The position numbers and the translations under genes were made by a program. DNA of 64,000 nt from Chitinibacter sp046530675 (GTDB lineage: Bacteria > Pseudomonadota > Gammaproteobacteria > Burkholderiales > Chitinibacteraceae): NCBI RefSeq assembly GCF_046530675.1, contig NZ_CP172558.1:2914001-2978000 (forward strand). Direction: 5' to 3'. Below the pieces are notes generated by a model. It saw nothing but the letters and a program-made list of their open reading frames with translations. It was not told where the DNA came from and searched no databases. Numbering within the stretch: the first letter of the stretch is position 1; each line of letters opens with the position of its first letter. Below, piece after piece: positions 47,220-56,001 of the stretch.

Positions 47220-47303
47220 TCGCTAGGGGTTCTGGTGCTGACAAGCACCGGATGAGAAATACCCTTGGAACCTGATCCGGATAATACCGGCGTAGGGAAG
47301 CGA
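47220..47303 (+). promoter_or_regulatory. TPP riboswitch (THI box) upstream of thiC
   Basis: Closing stem TCGCT / AGCGA at the ends. Inside are the conserved parts: AGGGGTTCTGG, GATGAGAAATACCCTT, GGAACCTGATCCGGATAATA and CCGGCGTAGGGA. Thiamine pyrophosphate binding should repress thiC. Downstream (47304-47394) a TTGCAG/CTGCAA hairpin near 47346 and the GGAG ribosome site form the probable expression platform. Confidence 0.95.
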
Positions 47304-47394
47304 GTGCGTTTCATACCCCCACTCCGTCTCCTTACGCTTTTGAAGTTGCAGCATCTCACTGCAATTGCTTGCGTCAATGTCATTGGAGACAAAA

Positions 47395-49311
47395 ATGAAC
47401 GCCAAAGTAGAATTTCACGCCAACACCGCGGTCGTCGATTCCGCCGCGATCCAGCCTTTACCCAATTCACGCAAAGTTTATGTCCAAGGCTCACGCGCCG
47501 ACATCCAGGTACCGATGCGTGAAATCAGTCAGGCCGATACGCCCACCATGTTTGGTGGCGAGCAAAATCCACCAATCTACGTCTATGACTGTTCGGGCGC
47601 GTACACCGATCCAAACGCAACCATTGACGTGCGCAAGGGCCTGGCTCCGATTCGCGCGGCGTGGATCGCAGAGCGCGACGACACCGAACAACTTAACGGC
47701 ATGACCAGCGAATATGGCCGCGCACGTGAAGCCGACAAGAGTCTGGACGATCTGCGTTTCGAATTGCAACGCAAGCCACGTAAAGCCAAAGCAGGCCAAA
47801 ACGTGTCGCAAATGCATTACGCACGCCAAGGCATCATCACGCCAGAAATGGAATATGTGGCGATTCGCGAGAATCTGCAGCGCGAAAAATACACCGAGAG
47901 CCTGTTAGCTCTGGGCGAGAAAGGCAAAAAACTCGCTAAAATGATGCTATTCCAGCACCCGGGTCAGAATTACGGCGCGAATATTCCGGAAAAAATCACA
48001 CCTGAATTCGTTCGCGATGAAATCGCCGCTGGCCGCGCGATTATCCCGAATAACATCAACCACCCGGAATCGGAGCCGATGATTATTGGCCGCAACTTCC
48101 TCGTCAAAATCAACGGCAATATCGGCAATTCAGCCGTCACTTCGTCGATCACCGAAGAAGTCGACAAGATGACCTGGGGCATCCGTTGGGGCGCAGACAC
48201 AATCATGGATTTGTCGACCGGCAAGAACATCCACGAAACGCGCGAATGGATTTTGCGCAATTCACCCGTGCCTATCGGCACCGTGCCGATCTACCAGGCT
48301 TTGGAAAAAGTGAACGGTAAGGCTGAAGATCTGACTTGGGAAATTTTCAAAGACACGCTGATCGAGCAAGCCGAGCAAGGCGTTGACTATTTCACCATTC
48401 ACGCCGGCGTTCTGCTGCGCTACGTGCCGATGACCGCCAATCGCATGACCGGTATCGTGTCACGCGGCGGCTCGATCATGGCCAAATGGTGTCTGGCGCA
48501 TCACAAAGAAAACTTCTTGTACACGCACTTTGAAGAAATCTGCGAAATCATGAAAGCCTATGACGTCGCCTTCTCGCTCGGCGATGGTCTGCGTCCTGGT
48601 TCGGTGTGGGATGCGAATGACGAAGCGCAATTGGGCGAATTGAAAACGCTGGGCGAATTGACCCAAATCGCGTGGAAACACGATGTACAAGTGATGATCG
48701 AAGGCCCTGGCCACGTGCCGATGCAATTGATCAAAGAAAATATGGATAAAGAGCTGGAATGGTGCCACGAAGCGCCGTTCTATACGCTTGGGCCATTGAC
48801 GACCGACATTGCCCCTGGTTACGACCACATCACTTCGGCGATTGGCGCGGCGCAAATTGGTTGGTACGGCACTGCGATGCTGTGTTATGTCACACCGAAA
48901 GAGCATCTGGGCTTGCCGAACAAAGCCGATGTCAAAGAAGGCATTATCACGTATAAATTAGCCGCCCACGCCGCCGACTTGGCCAAAGGTCATCCGGGCG
49001 CGCAGATTCGTGACAACGCTTTGTCAAAAGCGCGTTTTGAATTCCGCTGGGAAGACCAATTCAATATCGGCCTCGATCCTGACCGTGCACGCGAATTCCA
49101 CGACGAAACCCTGCCGAAAGACAGCGCCAAAGTCGCGCATTTCTGCTCGATGTGCGGCCCGCACTTCTGCTCGATGAAAATCACGCAGGATGTGCGCGAA
49201 TTTGCCGAACAGCAAGGGATAGCCGCGGACGAAGCGGCTTTAGCCAAAGGCATGGAAACCAAGTCGATTGAGTTTATCAAAGGCGGCGCGAAGCTGTACG
49301 ACAAGGCCTAA
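47395..49311 (+). CDS. thiC: Phosphomethylpyrimidine synthase ThiC
   Basis: 638-residue radical-SAM enzyme that rearranges aminoimidazole ribotide to hydroxymethylpyrimidine phosphate for thiamine. The core has GVDYFTIHAGVLLRYVPMTANR and the C-terminal 4Fe-4S site CSMCGPHFCSMK, with the unusual C-x2-C-x4-C spacing of this family. The GGAG site at 47385-47388 fixes ATG 47395. Regulated by the TPP riboswitch. It stands alone; no other thi gene is adjacent. Confidence 0.98.
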   Translation: MNAKVEFHANTAVVDSAAIQPLPNSRKVYVQGSRADIQVPMREISQADTPTMFGGEQNPPIYVYDCSGAYTDPNATIDVRKGLAPIRAAWIAERDDTEQLNGMTSEYGRAREADKSLDDLRFELQRKPRKAKAGQNVSQMHYARQGIITPEMEYVAIRENLQREKYTESLLALGEKGKKLAKMMLFQHPGQNYGANIPEKITPEFVRDEIAAGRAIIPNNINHPESEPMIIGRNFLVKINGNIGNSAVTSSITEEVDKMTWGIRWGADTIMDLSTGKNIHETREWILRNSPVPIGTVPIYQALEKVNGKAEDLTWEIFKDTLIEQAEQGVDYFTIHAGVLLRYVPMTANRMTGIVSRGGSIMAKWCLAHHKENFLYTHFEEICEIMKAYDVAFSLGDGLRPGSVWDANDEAQLGELKTLGELTQIAWKHDVQVMIEGPGHVPMQLIKENMDKELEWCHEAPFYTLGPLTTDIAPGYDHITSAIGAAQIGWYGTAMLCYVTPKEHLGLPNKADVKEGIITYKLAAHAADLAKGHPGAQIRDNALSKARFEFRWEDQFNIGLDPDRAREFHDETLPKDSAKVAHFCSMCGPHFCSMKITQDVREFAEQQGIAADEAALAKGMETKSIEFIKGGAKLYDKA

Positions 49312-49420
49312 GCATTTGATCAAGCCCTGGGTATTTGCTCCGGGCTTATCAGTACAGACTTGGATATATAAAAAATTCTGATTATGTCTTTTCTTTAGAA
49401 ACCCATTAAAAATATGGCAT

Positions 49421-49492
49421 TTGTAGGAGCGGGTTTGCCCGCGAAGGTGCTTCAAAATAAGTACCTCTTCGCGGGCAAGCTCGCTCCTACAA
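49421..49492. repeat. Long imperfect hairpin, REP/REPIN-like
   Basis: 26-nt arms (starting TTGTAGGAGCGGGTTTGCCC and ending GCTCGCTCCTACAA) pair with two mismatches around a 20-nt loop that can itself pair in part. The arm sequence closely resembles the GTAGGAGCGAGCTTGC-type REP family of Pseudomonas. Confidence 0.8.
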
Positions 49493-49530
49493 TATCTTTC
49501 CAAAATAGAGATATCATCAGATAAAAAAAC

Positions 49531-49551
49531 AGACCCGGCTGGGTCTATTTT
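49531..49551 (+). terminator. Terminator downstream of thiC
   Basis: Stem AGACCC / GGGTCT with GGCT loop, followed by ATTTTTATAT; about 220 nt after the thiC stop. Confidence 0.7.
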
Positions 49552-49558
49552 TATATAT

Positions 49559-49607
49559 GGGTATATGACCGCAGGACAAACAAGAACTAGGCTGCGGCAA
49601 TATACCC
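49559..49607. repeat. 49-bp ATACCC-ended repeat, copy F (longest stem)
   Basis: Outer arms GGGTATAT / ATATACCC and inner arms CCGCAG / CTGCGG are both perfect, separated by two unpaired bases on each side. Lies between the thiC terminator and the napC end. Confidence 0.8.
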
Positions 49608-49692
49608 ATCAAAAAAAGTATCAATACAAGCTGATATGCTGAATCCAGCAAGCCAAGTGGGTCGGCAGCAGTTCAGCCACCGACCTTACTTA

Positions 49693-50364
49693 TTATTCAA
49701 TCCCAGCCATATCCTCTTCAACAAACGATGCTGTGCTGGCGTTATTGCGTGCCGGATGCATCACACTTGAAGCCACGCCGCTGCCAGCTTTAATACCCAC
49801 ACTCTGCGACACATTAGGTAGGTGGTGCGCAATGCCCTTATGACAATCAATACACGTCATCCCTGAACTCAGACCACTCTGATGGGCGTTTGCCGAGCGA
49901 CGGTTTTGTTCCATGTAATCAAAATACTCGTAGTTGTGGCAATTGCGACAGGCTTTGGAATCATTCGCTTTCATCCTGTCCCATTCATGCTGCGCCAGCT
50001 CGATCCGTTTTTCGAGGAATTTCTCGCGGGTATTGATCGTTCCAGTCAGCTTGCCCCAGACCTCTTTTGATGCCTGGATCTTGCGGATCATTTTCGGCCC
50101 CCATTCATGTGGGACATGACAATCCGGACACGTTGCCCTTACACCGGAGCGATTGGTGTAATGCACCGTTTCCTGATACTCGGGAAACACATTGTCGGCC
50201 ATTTCGTGGCAGCTCAGGCAAAACTTCTCGGTATTGGTCATTTCCAGCGCAGTATTAAAGCCACCCCAAAAAATGATACCCAGCACAAACATGCCGACCA
50301 GCCCCCAGAAACCCAAGCGTACCGCTCGGATCTTTTCCCACTTCGCTTTTATCCAGTTCAACAT
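49693..50364 (-). CDS. napC: Membrane tetraheme cytochrome c NapC
   Basis: 223-residue NapC/NirT quinol dehydrogenase that passes electrons from the membrane quinol pool to NapB/NapA. One N-terminal anchor (about 17-35) and four heme c sites: CLSCH (49-53), CPDCH (79-83), CRNCH (139-143), CIDCH (171-175). Last gene of napFDAGHBC, 11 nt after napB. Confidence 0.97.
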   Translation of the reverse strand: MLNWIKAKWEKIRAVRLGFWGLVGMFVLGIIFWGGFNTALEMTNTEKFCLSCHEMADNVFPEYQETVHYTNRSGVRATCPDCHVPHEWGPKMIRKIQASKEVWGKLTGTINTREKFLEKRIELAQHEWDRMKANDSKACRNCHNYEYFDYMEQNRRSANAHQSGLSSGMTCIDCHKGIAHHLPNVSQSVGIKAGSGVASSVMHPARNNASTASFVEEDMAGIE

Positions 50365-50375
50365 GGCGCGTATCC

Positions 50376-50822
50376 TTATTTGACCAGACCGGCAGCAGGT
50401 TTGAAATTATTTCCCACTAATGGTTTGGCGTCCGTTTGCGGTACATGGCATTGAACACAGAAATAACGGCGTGGCGAAATATTGCTCAGCTCTTTACCTT
50501 CACGGGTTTTAAAGTGAGTCACTGAGACGCGCACTGCGCCAGTTTCGGCGGCTCTATCCCAGCTATGGCAATCGAGACATTTATTGAACTCCTTGGTGAT
50601 CAGATAGCCCTTGGTCGTATGCGGAATCAACGGGGGTTGTTGTACATATTGACGTTGTTGTGTGGCCTTATCGCGTTCATAGCGATAATTTTCTGATGGT
50701 ACATCACCTTTGACGGCCTCTGCGCCGCGCAGCGACTTCAGCTCCTCGGCGGCGACACTGGAACTTGTAGCGCTCAGGCCCAAAGCCAGAAACAAACCAA
50801 GAATACAGGCCAACTTTTTCAT
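50376..50822 (-). CDS. napB: Periplasmic diheme cytochrome c NapB
   Basis: 148-residue small subunit of periplasmic nitrate reductase. Signal peptide 1-25 (ending SSVAA), heme sites CLDCH (82-86) and CVQCH (122-126). It receives electrons from NapC and delivers them to NapA. ATG 50822 has an AGAGGAGAGG ribosome site; the frame is open farther up but without a signal peptide. Confidence 0.96.
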   Translation of the reverse strand: MKKLACILGLFLALGLSATSSSVAAEELKSLRGAEAVKGDVPSENYRYERDKATQQRQYVQQPPLIPHTTKGYLITKEFNKCLDCHSWDRAAETGAVRVSVTHFKTREGKELSNISPRRYFCVQCHVPQTDAKPLVGNNFKPAAGLVK

Positions 50823-50851
50823 TTTCCTCTCCTCTGAAATCATTCCGAAAA

Positions 50852-51676
50852 TCAATCAATACGCTGATTAAAACGATGGTTAAATTTAAAAACTTGCTGA
50901 TCGCACACATCGATGCAACGACCACAATTGCTACATTCGCCCGCAACAATCACCGGCGTTCCCTTACCTTTTAAAGCCGGGCGGATTACTTGCGGCTCCG
51001 GGCAAACCTTGAAACAGTCCATGCAGTCATCACAAGCGGCACGTTTTGTTGCACTCACTTTCAGCAGCGAAAACCGACCGACCAAGGCATAAAACGCCCC
51101 CACCGGACACCAGTGCCCGCACCAGCCACGATTAACAATCAGCAGATCATAAGCAAACAAACCCAACATCATCAGCCAGCTCAAGCCCATCCCGAACAGC
51201 AGTCCGCGCTGAATGCCGGTCACCGGATTAACCCATTCCCAGATCACGGTATGCGTCAATGCCGTCAACAACATCACCATCGCCAGCAGCCAGTAACGGC
51301 TATTGCGATGCGCCTGCTGCGCGCCTTTCAGATTGAGCTTGCCACGGCACCAGTGCGCCAGATCGGTGATCAGATTGACCGGACACACCCAGCTACAAAA
51401 TACCCGGCCACCGAGCAGCAAGTAAAACGCCAGCACAATCGCCGCACCAATCATCGCCTGCTGTTGTGGACGATGCCCTGCCAGCGTACTTTGCAGCAGC
51501 ACCATCGGATCAGTCAGCGGCAAAAAACCAAAACTCAGGCTGGATGCCAGCGTACCTTTTACCCACCAGACTCCGGCTACTGGCCCAAGCAGAAACAGTG
51601 TCAGAATTGCAAACTGGCTGATTCTGCGGGCAATCAGCCAGCGGTTTTTGATAAATAATGTCGGCAACAGGCTCAT
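50852..51676 (-). CDS. napH: Quinol dehydrogenase membrane component NapH
   Basis: 274-residue membrane ferredoxin. Four helices with the CSWVCPVNL and CGHWCPVGAFYAL motifs, then two 4Fe-4S clusters at the C-terminus (CDDCMDCFKVCPEP and CSNCGRCIDVCD). With NapG it oxidises ubiquinol as a second electron entry into Nap. Its ATG overlaps the napG stop by 4 nt. Confidence 0.95.
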   Translation of the reverse strand: MSLLPTLFIKNRWLIARRISQFAILTLFLLGPVAGVWWVKGTLASSLSFGFLPLTDPMVLLQSTLAGHRPQQQAMIGAAIVLAFYLLLGGRVFCSWVCPVNLITDLAHWCRGKLNLKGAQQAHRNSRYWLLAMVMLLTALTHTVIWEWVNPVTGIQRGLLFGMGLSWLMMLGLFAYDLLIVNRGWCGHWCPVGAFYALVGRFSLLKVSATKRAACDDCMDCFKVCPEPQVIRPALKGKGTPVIVAGECSNCGRCIDVCDQQVFKFNHRFNQRID

Positions 51677-52434
51677 GGCTGAGTACCCTCCTGCGCTTGC
51701 GAATCCGGCATATTGGCTTCAATTGCCGGCGTATCGCCGAGCAAAGAACCACCCGCCTTGGCTTTTTCTTCCCAGCCCTTGCGGTAATGCTTGGCCGCTT
51801 GCCCTTTGGCCAGTGCTAATGGAAAAACACGGATCGCCGCTTCGGGCAGTACACAGGATTTTTCACACTTGCCACAGCCAGTGCAGTAATCCGAATGCAC
51901 CGTCGGCAACAGCATTGCATGCCGATCCGAGCGCGGGTTATGGACTTTCTCCAGCGTAATGGCCTGATCAATCACCGGGCAGACGCGATAACAGACATCG
52001 CAACGCAAACCCAGAAAATTGAGACAGGTTTCATGATCGTGCAGTACCGCCACGCCCATTCTGGCCTTGTTAATTTCCTGCAAGGCCGGATCAAGCGCAC
52101 CAGTAGGGCAAGCCTTGACACAGGGAATGTCTTCGCACATTTCGCACGGCACATCACGCGCAGCGAAATAAGGCGTTCCCCAGCCAATGCCCTGCCCCAG
52201 ACTGGCTAGCTTCAACGTGTCATACGGGCAATCGCGCACGCATAAACCGCAACGCACACAGGCTTGTTGAAAATCTGATTCGTTCAATGCACCGGGCGGA
52301 CGCAAAGCCTGAGCTGGCAGAGCTTGCGCCTGCTGGCTGGCCAGGACAGTGAGCCCGCTGCCAACAAGCAAAGCACCGCCGCATGCGGCGGCACTGTCTT
52401 TGAAAAATTGGCGGCGATTGATCGGGGCTTTCAT
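51673..52434 (-). CDS. napG: Ferredoxin-type protein NapG
   Basis: 253-residue periplasmic ferredoxin exported by Tat (NRRQFFKDSAAACGGALLV). Four 4Fe-4S motifs: CVRCGLCVRDCPYDTL, CEMCEDIPCVKACP, CDVCYRVCP and CTGCGKCEKSCV. It partners NapH. The region before its start is repeat copy G (ending 8 nt away), and no strong ribosome site is visible, so translation may be limited. Confidence 0.95.
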   Translation of the reverse strand: MKAPINRRQFFKDSAAACGGALLVGSGLTVLASQQAQALPAQALRPPGALNESDFQQACVRCGLCVRDCPYDTLKLASLGQGIGWGTPYFAARDVPCEMCEDIPCVKACPTGALDPALQEINKARMGVAVLHDHETCLNFLGLRCDVCYRVCPVIDQAITLEKVHNPRSDRHAMLLPTVHSDYCTGCGKCEKSCVLPEAAIRVFPLALAKGQAAKHYRKGWEEKAKAGGSLLGDTPAIEANMPDSQAQEGTQP

Positions 52435-52441
52435 CTCAAAG

Positions 52442-52490
52442 GGGTAATGCCATACAACGCTTATTTTAAATAAGCCTCAGAGCAATACCC
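52442..52490. repeat. 49-bp ATACCC-ended repeat, copy G, within the nap operon
   Basis: Begins GGGTAATGCC and ends GCAATACCC. The centre contains a further palindrome, GCTTATTTTAAATAAGC. It fills almost the whole gap between the napA stop (52499) and the napG start (52434). Confidence 0.78.
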
Positions 52491-52498
52491 ACCTCCCA

Positions 52499-55030
52499 TT
52501 AGACTTTAGTGACCTTAACTGCACATTTTTTGAAGTCCGTCTGTTTGGAAATCGGGCACGTTGCATCGAGTGTCAATTTATTCACCAAACGACCTTCATC
52601 AAAGAACGGAATAAAAATCAGCCCTTTAGGCGGTTTATTACGACCCCGAGTCTCAAGACGTGCAGTGATTTCACCGCGACGCGATTTGACTTTCACCAGC
52701 ATGCCGCGCTGCAATCCGCGCTCTTTGGCGGCATCCGGGTGCATAAACACCATCGCTTCCGGCACCGCTTTATGCAGCTCGGGAACACGGCGCGTCATTG
52801 TTCCGGTATGCCAGTGCTCCAGCACGCGGCCGGTACACAGCCACATGTCATATTCTTTATCCGGCACTTCAGGGGCAGGCTGATACGGCAAGGCAAAAAT
52901 ATTGGCTTTACCGTCTTTGTTACCGTAGAAACGCACGCCTTCGCCTTTTTTGACGTAGGTATCGTAACCTTCGCGGTAACGCCATTTGGTTTCCTTGCCA
53001 TTCACCACGGGCCAGCGCAAGCCACGAACTTGGTGGTACATATCGTACGGCGCCAGATCATGGCCGTGGCCGCGACCGAATTCGGCATATTCTTCAAACA
53101 GACCTTTCTGGATATAGAAACCAAAAGCCTTGGCTTCGAGATTTTCAAAACCTTTTTGCAGCTGGTCATTTTTGAACTTGTTAACTTTGCCGTTGGCGTA
53201 CAGCACGTCAAACAGCGTTTTGCCTTTGTAAGCAGGCTTTTTGGCGATCAGATCGGCTGGCCAGACTTCATCCACTTTGAAGCGTTTGGCAAATTCAACC
53301 AGCTGCCACAAGTCCGACTTGGCTTCGCCCGGCGCATTCACCTGTTGACGCCATACCTGGGTGCGACGCTCGGCATTGCCAAAGCCACCTTCTTTTTCTA
53401 CCCACATGGCAGTCGGTAAAACCAGATCCGCAGCCAAAGTCGACACGGTTGGGTACGGATCGGAAACGACGACAAACACATCAGGGCGACGCCAGCCAGC
53501 GTACAGTTCCTGATTGATATTCGGCCCGGCCTGCATATTGTTATTAGCCATCTGCCAGTAGACTTTAACCTTGCCATCCTTGATCGCGCGCGCCATTGCC
53601 ACCGCGTGCAGACCAATTTTGTCCGGAATCGTGCCGTCCGGCAGTTGCCAAATTTCTTCGGCATGGTGGCGATGCTCTGGATTGGTCACGACCATATCGG
53701 CTGGCAAACGATGCGCAAACGTACCCACTTCACGAGCCGTACCGCAAGCCGATGGCTGACCGGTCAGCGAGAACGGGCTATTGCCAGGCTCGGCGATTTT
53801 GCCGACCAGCAAGTGGATGTTGTAAATCATATTGTTCGCCCAGGTACCACGGGTGTGCTGGTTAAAGCCCATGGTCCAGAACGACGTTACTTTCACTTTC
53901 GGATCAGCATACAGCTCGGCGATTTTGGTCAGTTTTTCAACCGAAACACCGGAAAGTTTGCTGACTTTCTCTGCCGTGTATTCGGATACATATTTGGCAA
54001 ATTCGTCAAAAGAAATCGGCTTGGCTTCGGTTGGCATCGTTTTCGGTTTGCCATCTTTACCCGGATAGCCATTGGCTTTGGCGTTGGCTTCAAGCGGATT
54101 ATTCGGGCGCAGGCCATAACCGATGTCGGTTTCACCCAGTTTGAAGTTGACGTGTTTTTTGACAAAGTCTTTGTTAACCCGACCGGTGCTGATGATGTGA
54201 TGACAAATGAAATTCATCATCGCCAGATCGGTTTGCGGCGTGAAGATCGCACCGATATCGGCCAGCTCGAACGAACGATGTTCGAACGTCGACAGAACGG
54301 CCACTTTGACATGCTTGTTCGACAAAGTCCGGTCGGTAATGCGGCTCCACAGAATCGGGTGCATTTCGGCCATATTCGAGCCCCACAGCACAAATGCATC
54401 AGCCGCCTCGATATCGTCGTAGCAGCCCATAGGCTCGTCCATACCGAAAGTGCGCATAAAGCCGGTCACGGCAGAGGCCATGCAATGGCGCGCATTCGGG
54501 TCGAGATTATTGCTACGGAAACCTGCTTTCATCAGTTTGCTGGCCGCATAACCTTCGTGGATCGTCCACTGGCCTGAACCAAACATCGCAATCGAAGTTG
54601 GACCAGACGTTTTCAGCGCGTCTTTCCACTTTTGCTCCATGATGCCAAAAGCTTCATCCCAACTCACCGGGGTAAATTCGCCATTTTTATCGTATTTGCC
54701 GTTTTTCTTGCGCAGCAAAGGCTGCGTCAGCCGGTCTTCACCGTACATGATTTTGGACAGGAAATAACCCTTGATGCAGTTCAGGCCACGATTGACCGGT
54801 GCATCAGGATCTCCCTGCGTCGCAACGACGCGGCCATTTTGTGTCCCCACCAACACCGCACAGCCTGTACCGCAGAATCGGCATGGGGCTTTATCCCAAC
54901 GAACATTGCCATCATTGGCCTGCGGGCTGGTTTTGACAGCTGGCGCGGCCTCGGCCAACGGAATCCCGACACTGGCGGCAGCAGCGCTCACTGCTGTGGC
55001 CTTGATAAACTCACGACGATCAAAACTCAT
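52499..55030 (-). CDS. napA: Periplasmic nitrate reductase catalytic subunit NapA
   Basis: 843-residue molybdoenzyme reducing nitrate to nitrite in the periplasm with a bis-MGD cofactor. Tat signal FDRREFIKATAVSAAAASVG; 4Fe-4S cysteines at 50, 53, 57 and 85 (CRFCGTGC, CIKG); Mo-ligand Cys183 in NARHCMASAV. Length and the C-terminal cofactor domain are complete. It follows napD and precedes napG. Confidence 0.98.
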   Translation of the reverse strand: MSFDRREFIKATAVSAAAASVGIPLAEAAPAVKTSPQANDGNVRWDKAPCRFCGTGCAVLVGTQNGRVVATQGDPDAPVNRGLNCIKGYFLSKIMYGEDRLTQPLLRKKNGKYDKNGEFTPVSWDEAFGIMEQKWKDALKTSGPTSIAMFGSGQWTIHEGYAASKLMKAGFRSNNLDPNARHCMASAVTGFMRTFGMDEPMGCYDDIEAADAFVLWGSNMAEMHPILWSRITDRTLSNKHVKVAVLSTFEHRSFELADIGAIFTPQTDLAMMNFICHHIISTGRVNKDFVKKHVNFKLGETDIGYGLRPNNPLEANAKANGYPGKDGKPKTMPTEAKPISFDEFAKYVSEYTAEKVSKLSGVSVEKLTKIAELYADPKVKVTSFWTMGFNQHTRGTWANNMIYNIHLLVGKIAEPGNSPFSLTGQPSACGTAREVGTFAHRLPADMVVTNPEHRHHAEEIWQLPDGTIPDKIGLHAVAMARAIKDGKVKVYWQMANNNMQAGPNINQELYAGWRRPDVFVVVSDPYPTVSTLAADLVLPTAMWVEKEGGFGNAERRTQVWRQQVNAPGEAKSDLWQLVEFAKRFKVDEVWPADLIAKKPAYKGKTLFDVLYANGKVNKFKNDQLQKGFENLEAKAFGFYIQKGLFEEYAEFGRGHGHDLAPYDMYHQVRGLRWPVVNGKETKWRYREGYDTYVKKGEGVRFYGNKDGKANIFALPYQPAPEVPDKEYDMWLCTGRVLEHWHTGTMTRRVPELHKAVPEAMVFMHPDAAKERGLQRGMLVKVKSRRGEITARLETRGRNKPPKGLIFIPFFDEGRLVNKLTLDATCPISKQTDFKKCAVKVTKV

Positions 55031-55081
55031 TGGCCTACCCTCCTCAAACTGCTTTTCAAATTGGCTATACGGTGTAATTAA

Positions 55082-55339
55082 TTATTCCTGCTGGCTCGGA
55101 GCAACTGCGAGTTCGTCATCGCAATACTCATAAGCCAGCGTGGTTGAAACAATCCCTTCAAATGACTGGATCGCCGTCAGTGCCTCGCTGGTGCGATATC
55201 CGGGCACATCTTCAACGGTGACAATCAAGCGTCCTTCGTGTTCTTGATGCAACTCCACACCCGGAATGGTGAGCAACTGCTCTTTCACCCTATCCATTTT
55301 TCCGGGCAAGGCACGTACGACAAGGCTGTACATATTCAT
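55082..55339 (-). CDS. napD: NapA-maturation chaperone NapD
   Basis: 85-residue cytoplasmic chaperone that binds the Tat signal of NapA until the cofactor is inserted. The ferredoxin-like fold shows SLVVRALPGKMDRVKEQL and GRLIVTVEDVPG. The frame is open upstream through napF; the real start is ATG 55339, overlapping the napF stop by 4 nt. The tail is acidic and short. Confidence 0.92.
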   Translation of the reverse strand: MNMYSLVVRALPGKMDRVKEQLLTIPGVELHQEHEGRLIVTVEDVPGYRTSEALTAIQSFEGIVSTTLAYEYCDDELAVAPSQQE

Positions 55340-55830
55340 TGCGGATTTCCTGTTTGAATCATTTTGATAGCACTGGAAGGACACGGCGCAATACAAGCAC
55401 CACAGCCGGTGCAAAGATCCAGCGCCAACTGGGGCTGAGCCACCTTGCCTGCTTGCAATTGAAAGCGGATAGCACCTGGAGTGCAGCTCTCGCCGCACAC
55501 CCGGCATTCGATACCGGATTGGGCAAGGCAGGACGAGTCAATACGGGCATGAATGGCCCAGGTCGGCGCGGTGGAATTCAAGGCCTTTGGCTGACAGCTA
55601 TCACGGCATTCGCCACAAAAAGTGCATTCACCACGGGCAAAATCAACTTCGGGAAAACCACCGCTCCCGCTCACAATAATCTGGGCAGGGCAAGCGGACA
55701 GGCATTCGCCACAACGCGTACACTGATCGGTAAACTGGGCAACGGCCCAGGGAGGGCGAAAAACCTCGACGGCCTGAGCGGGCGGCTTGCGGCCAAACAG
55801 GAGATTGCGGCGGGACAAATCGACAGGCAT
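55336..55830 (-). CDS. napF: Ferredoxin-type protein NapF
   Basis: 164-residue cytoplasmic iron-sulfur protein that interacts with NapA during assembly. Basic N-terminus MPVDLSRRNLLFGR. The clusters are CTRCGECLSACP, CTFCGECRDSCQ, a divergent CRVCGESCTP and CTGCGACIAPCP. First gene of the nap operon, preceded by a block of NarL/NarP-type heptamers. Confidence 0.94.
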   Translation of the reverse strand: MPVDLSRRNLLFGRKPPAQAVEVFRPPWAVAQFTDQCTRCGECLSACPAQIIVSGSGGFPEVDFARGECTFCGECRDSCQPKALNSTAPTWAIHARIDSSCLAQSGIECRVCGESCTPGAIRFQLQAGKVAQPQLALDLCTGCGACIAPCPSSAIKMIQTGNPQ

Positions 55831-55883
55831 TGTTTACTCTCTTGGTTGCCTGAAGGTTAGACTTCAGACACTGCACAAACAAT

Positions 55884-55974
55884 TACCCCTAAGGGGTAGA
55901 GGGGTATAGCTACCCATAATGAGGTATATAGTGAGATCCATAAGGGCAGGAAAATAGCCCTTCTCTTTACCTCA
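55884..55974. promoter_or_regulatory. Cluster of NarL/NarP heptamers between nap operon and sensor gene
   Basis: Matches to the heptamer TACYYMT on either strand: TACCCCT 55884-55890, AGGGGTA 55892-55898, AGGGGTA 55900-55906, TACCCAT 55911-55917, TGAGGTA 55920-55926 (one mismatch) and TACCTCA 55968-55974 (one mismatch). The 55911-55926 pair has the 7-2-7 inverted spacing used by NarL and NarP. No good FNR box was found. Confidence 0.7.
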
Positions 55975-56001
55975 TCCAGATCATTCGCGCTGGCGACCCA
56001 C

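Larger units (their letters stand above)
49312..49692. other. 381-nt intergenic region between thiC and napC
   Basis: No gene. It holds a REP-like long hairpin (49421-49492), a terminator (49531-49551), 49-bp repeat copy F (49559-49607) and a GGTCGG/CCGACC pair (49660-49685) just after napC. Confidence 0.8.

Noticed and set aside
55831..56001. FNR box (TTGAT-N4-ATCAA) upstream of napF
   Set aside because: I searched the region by eye and found no convincing match on either strand.
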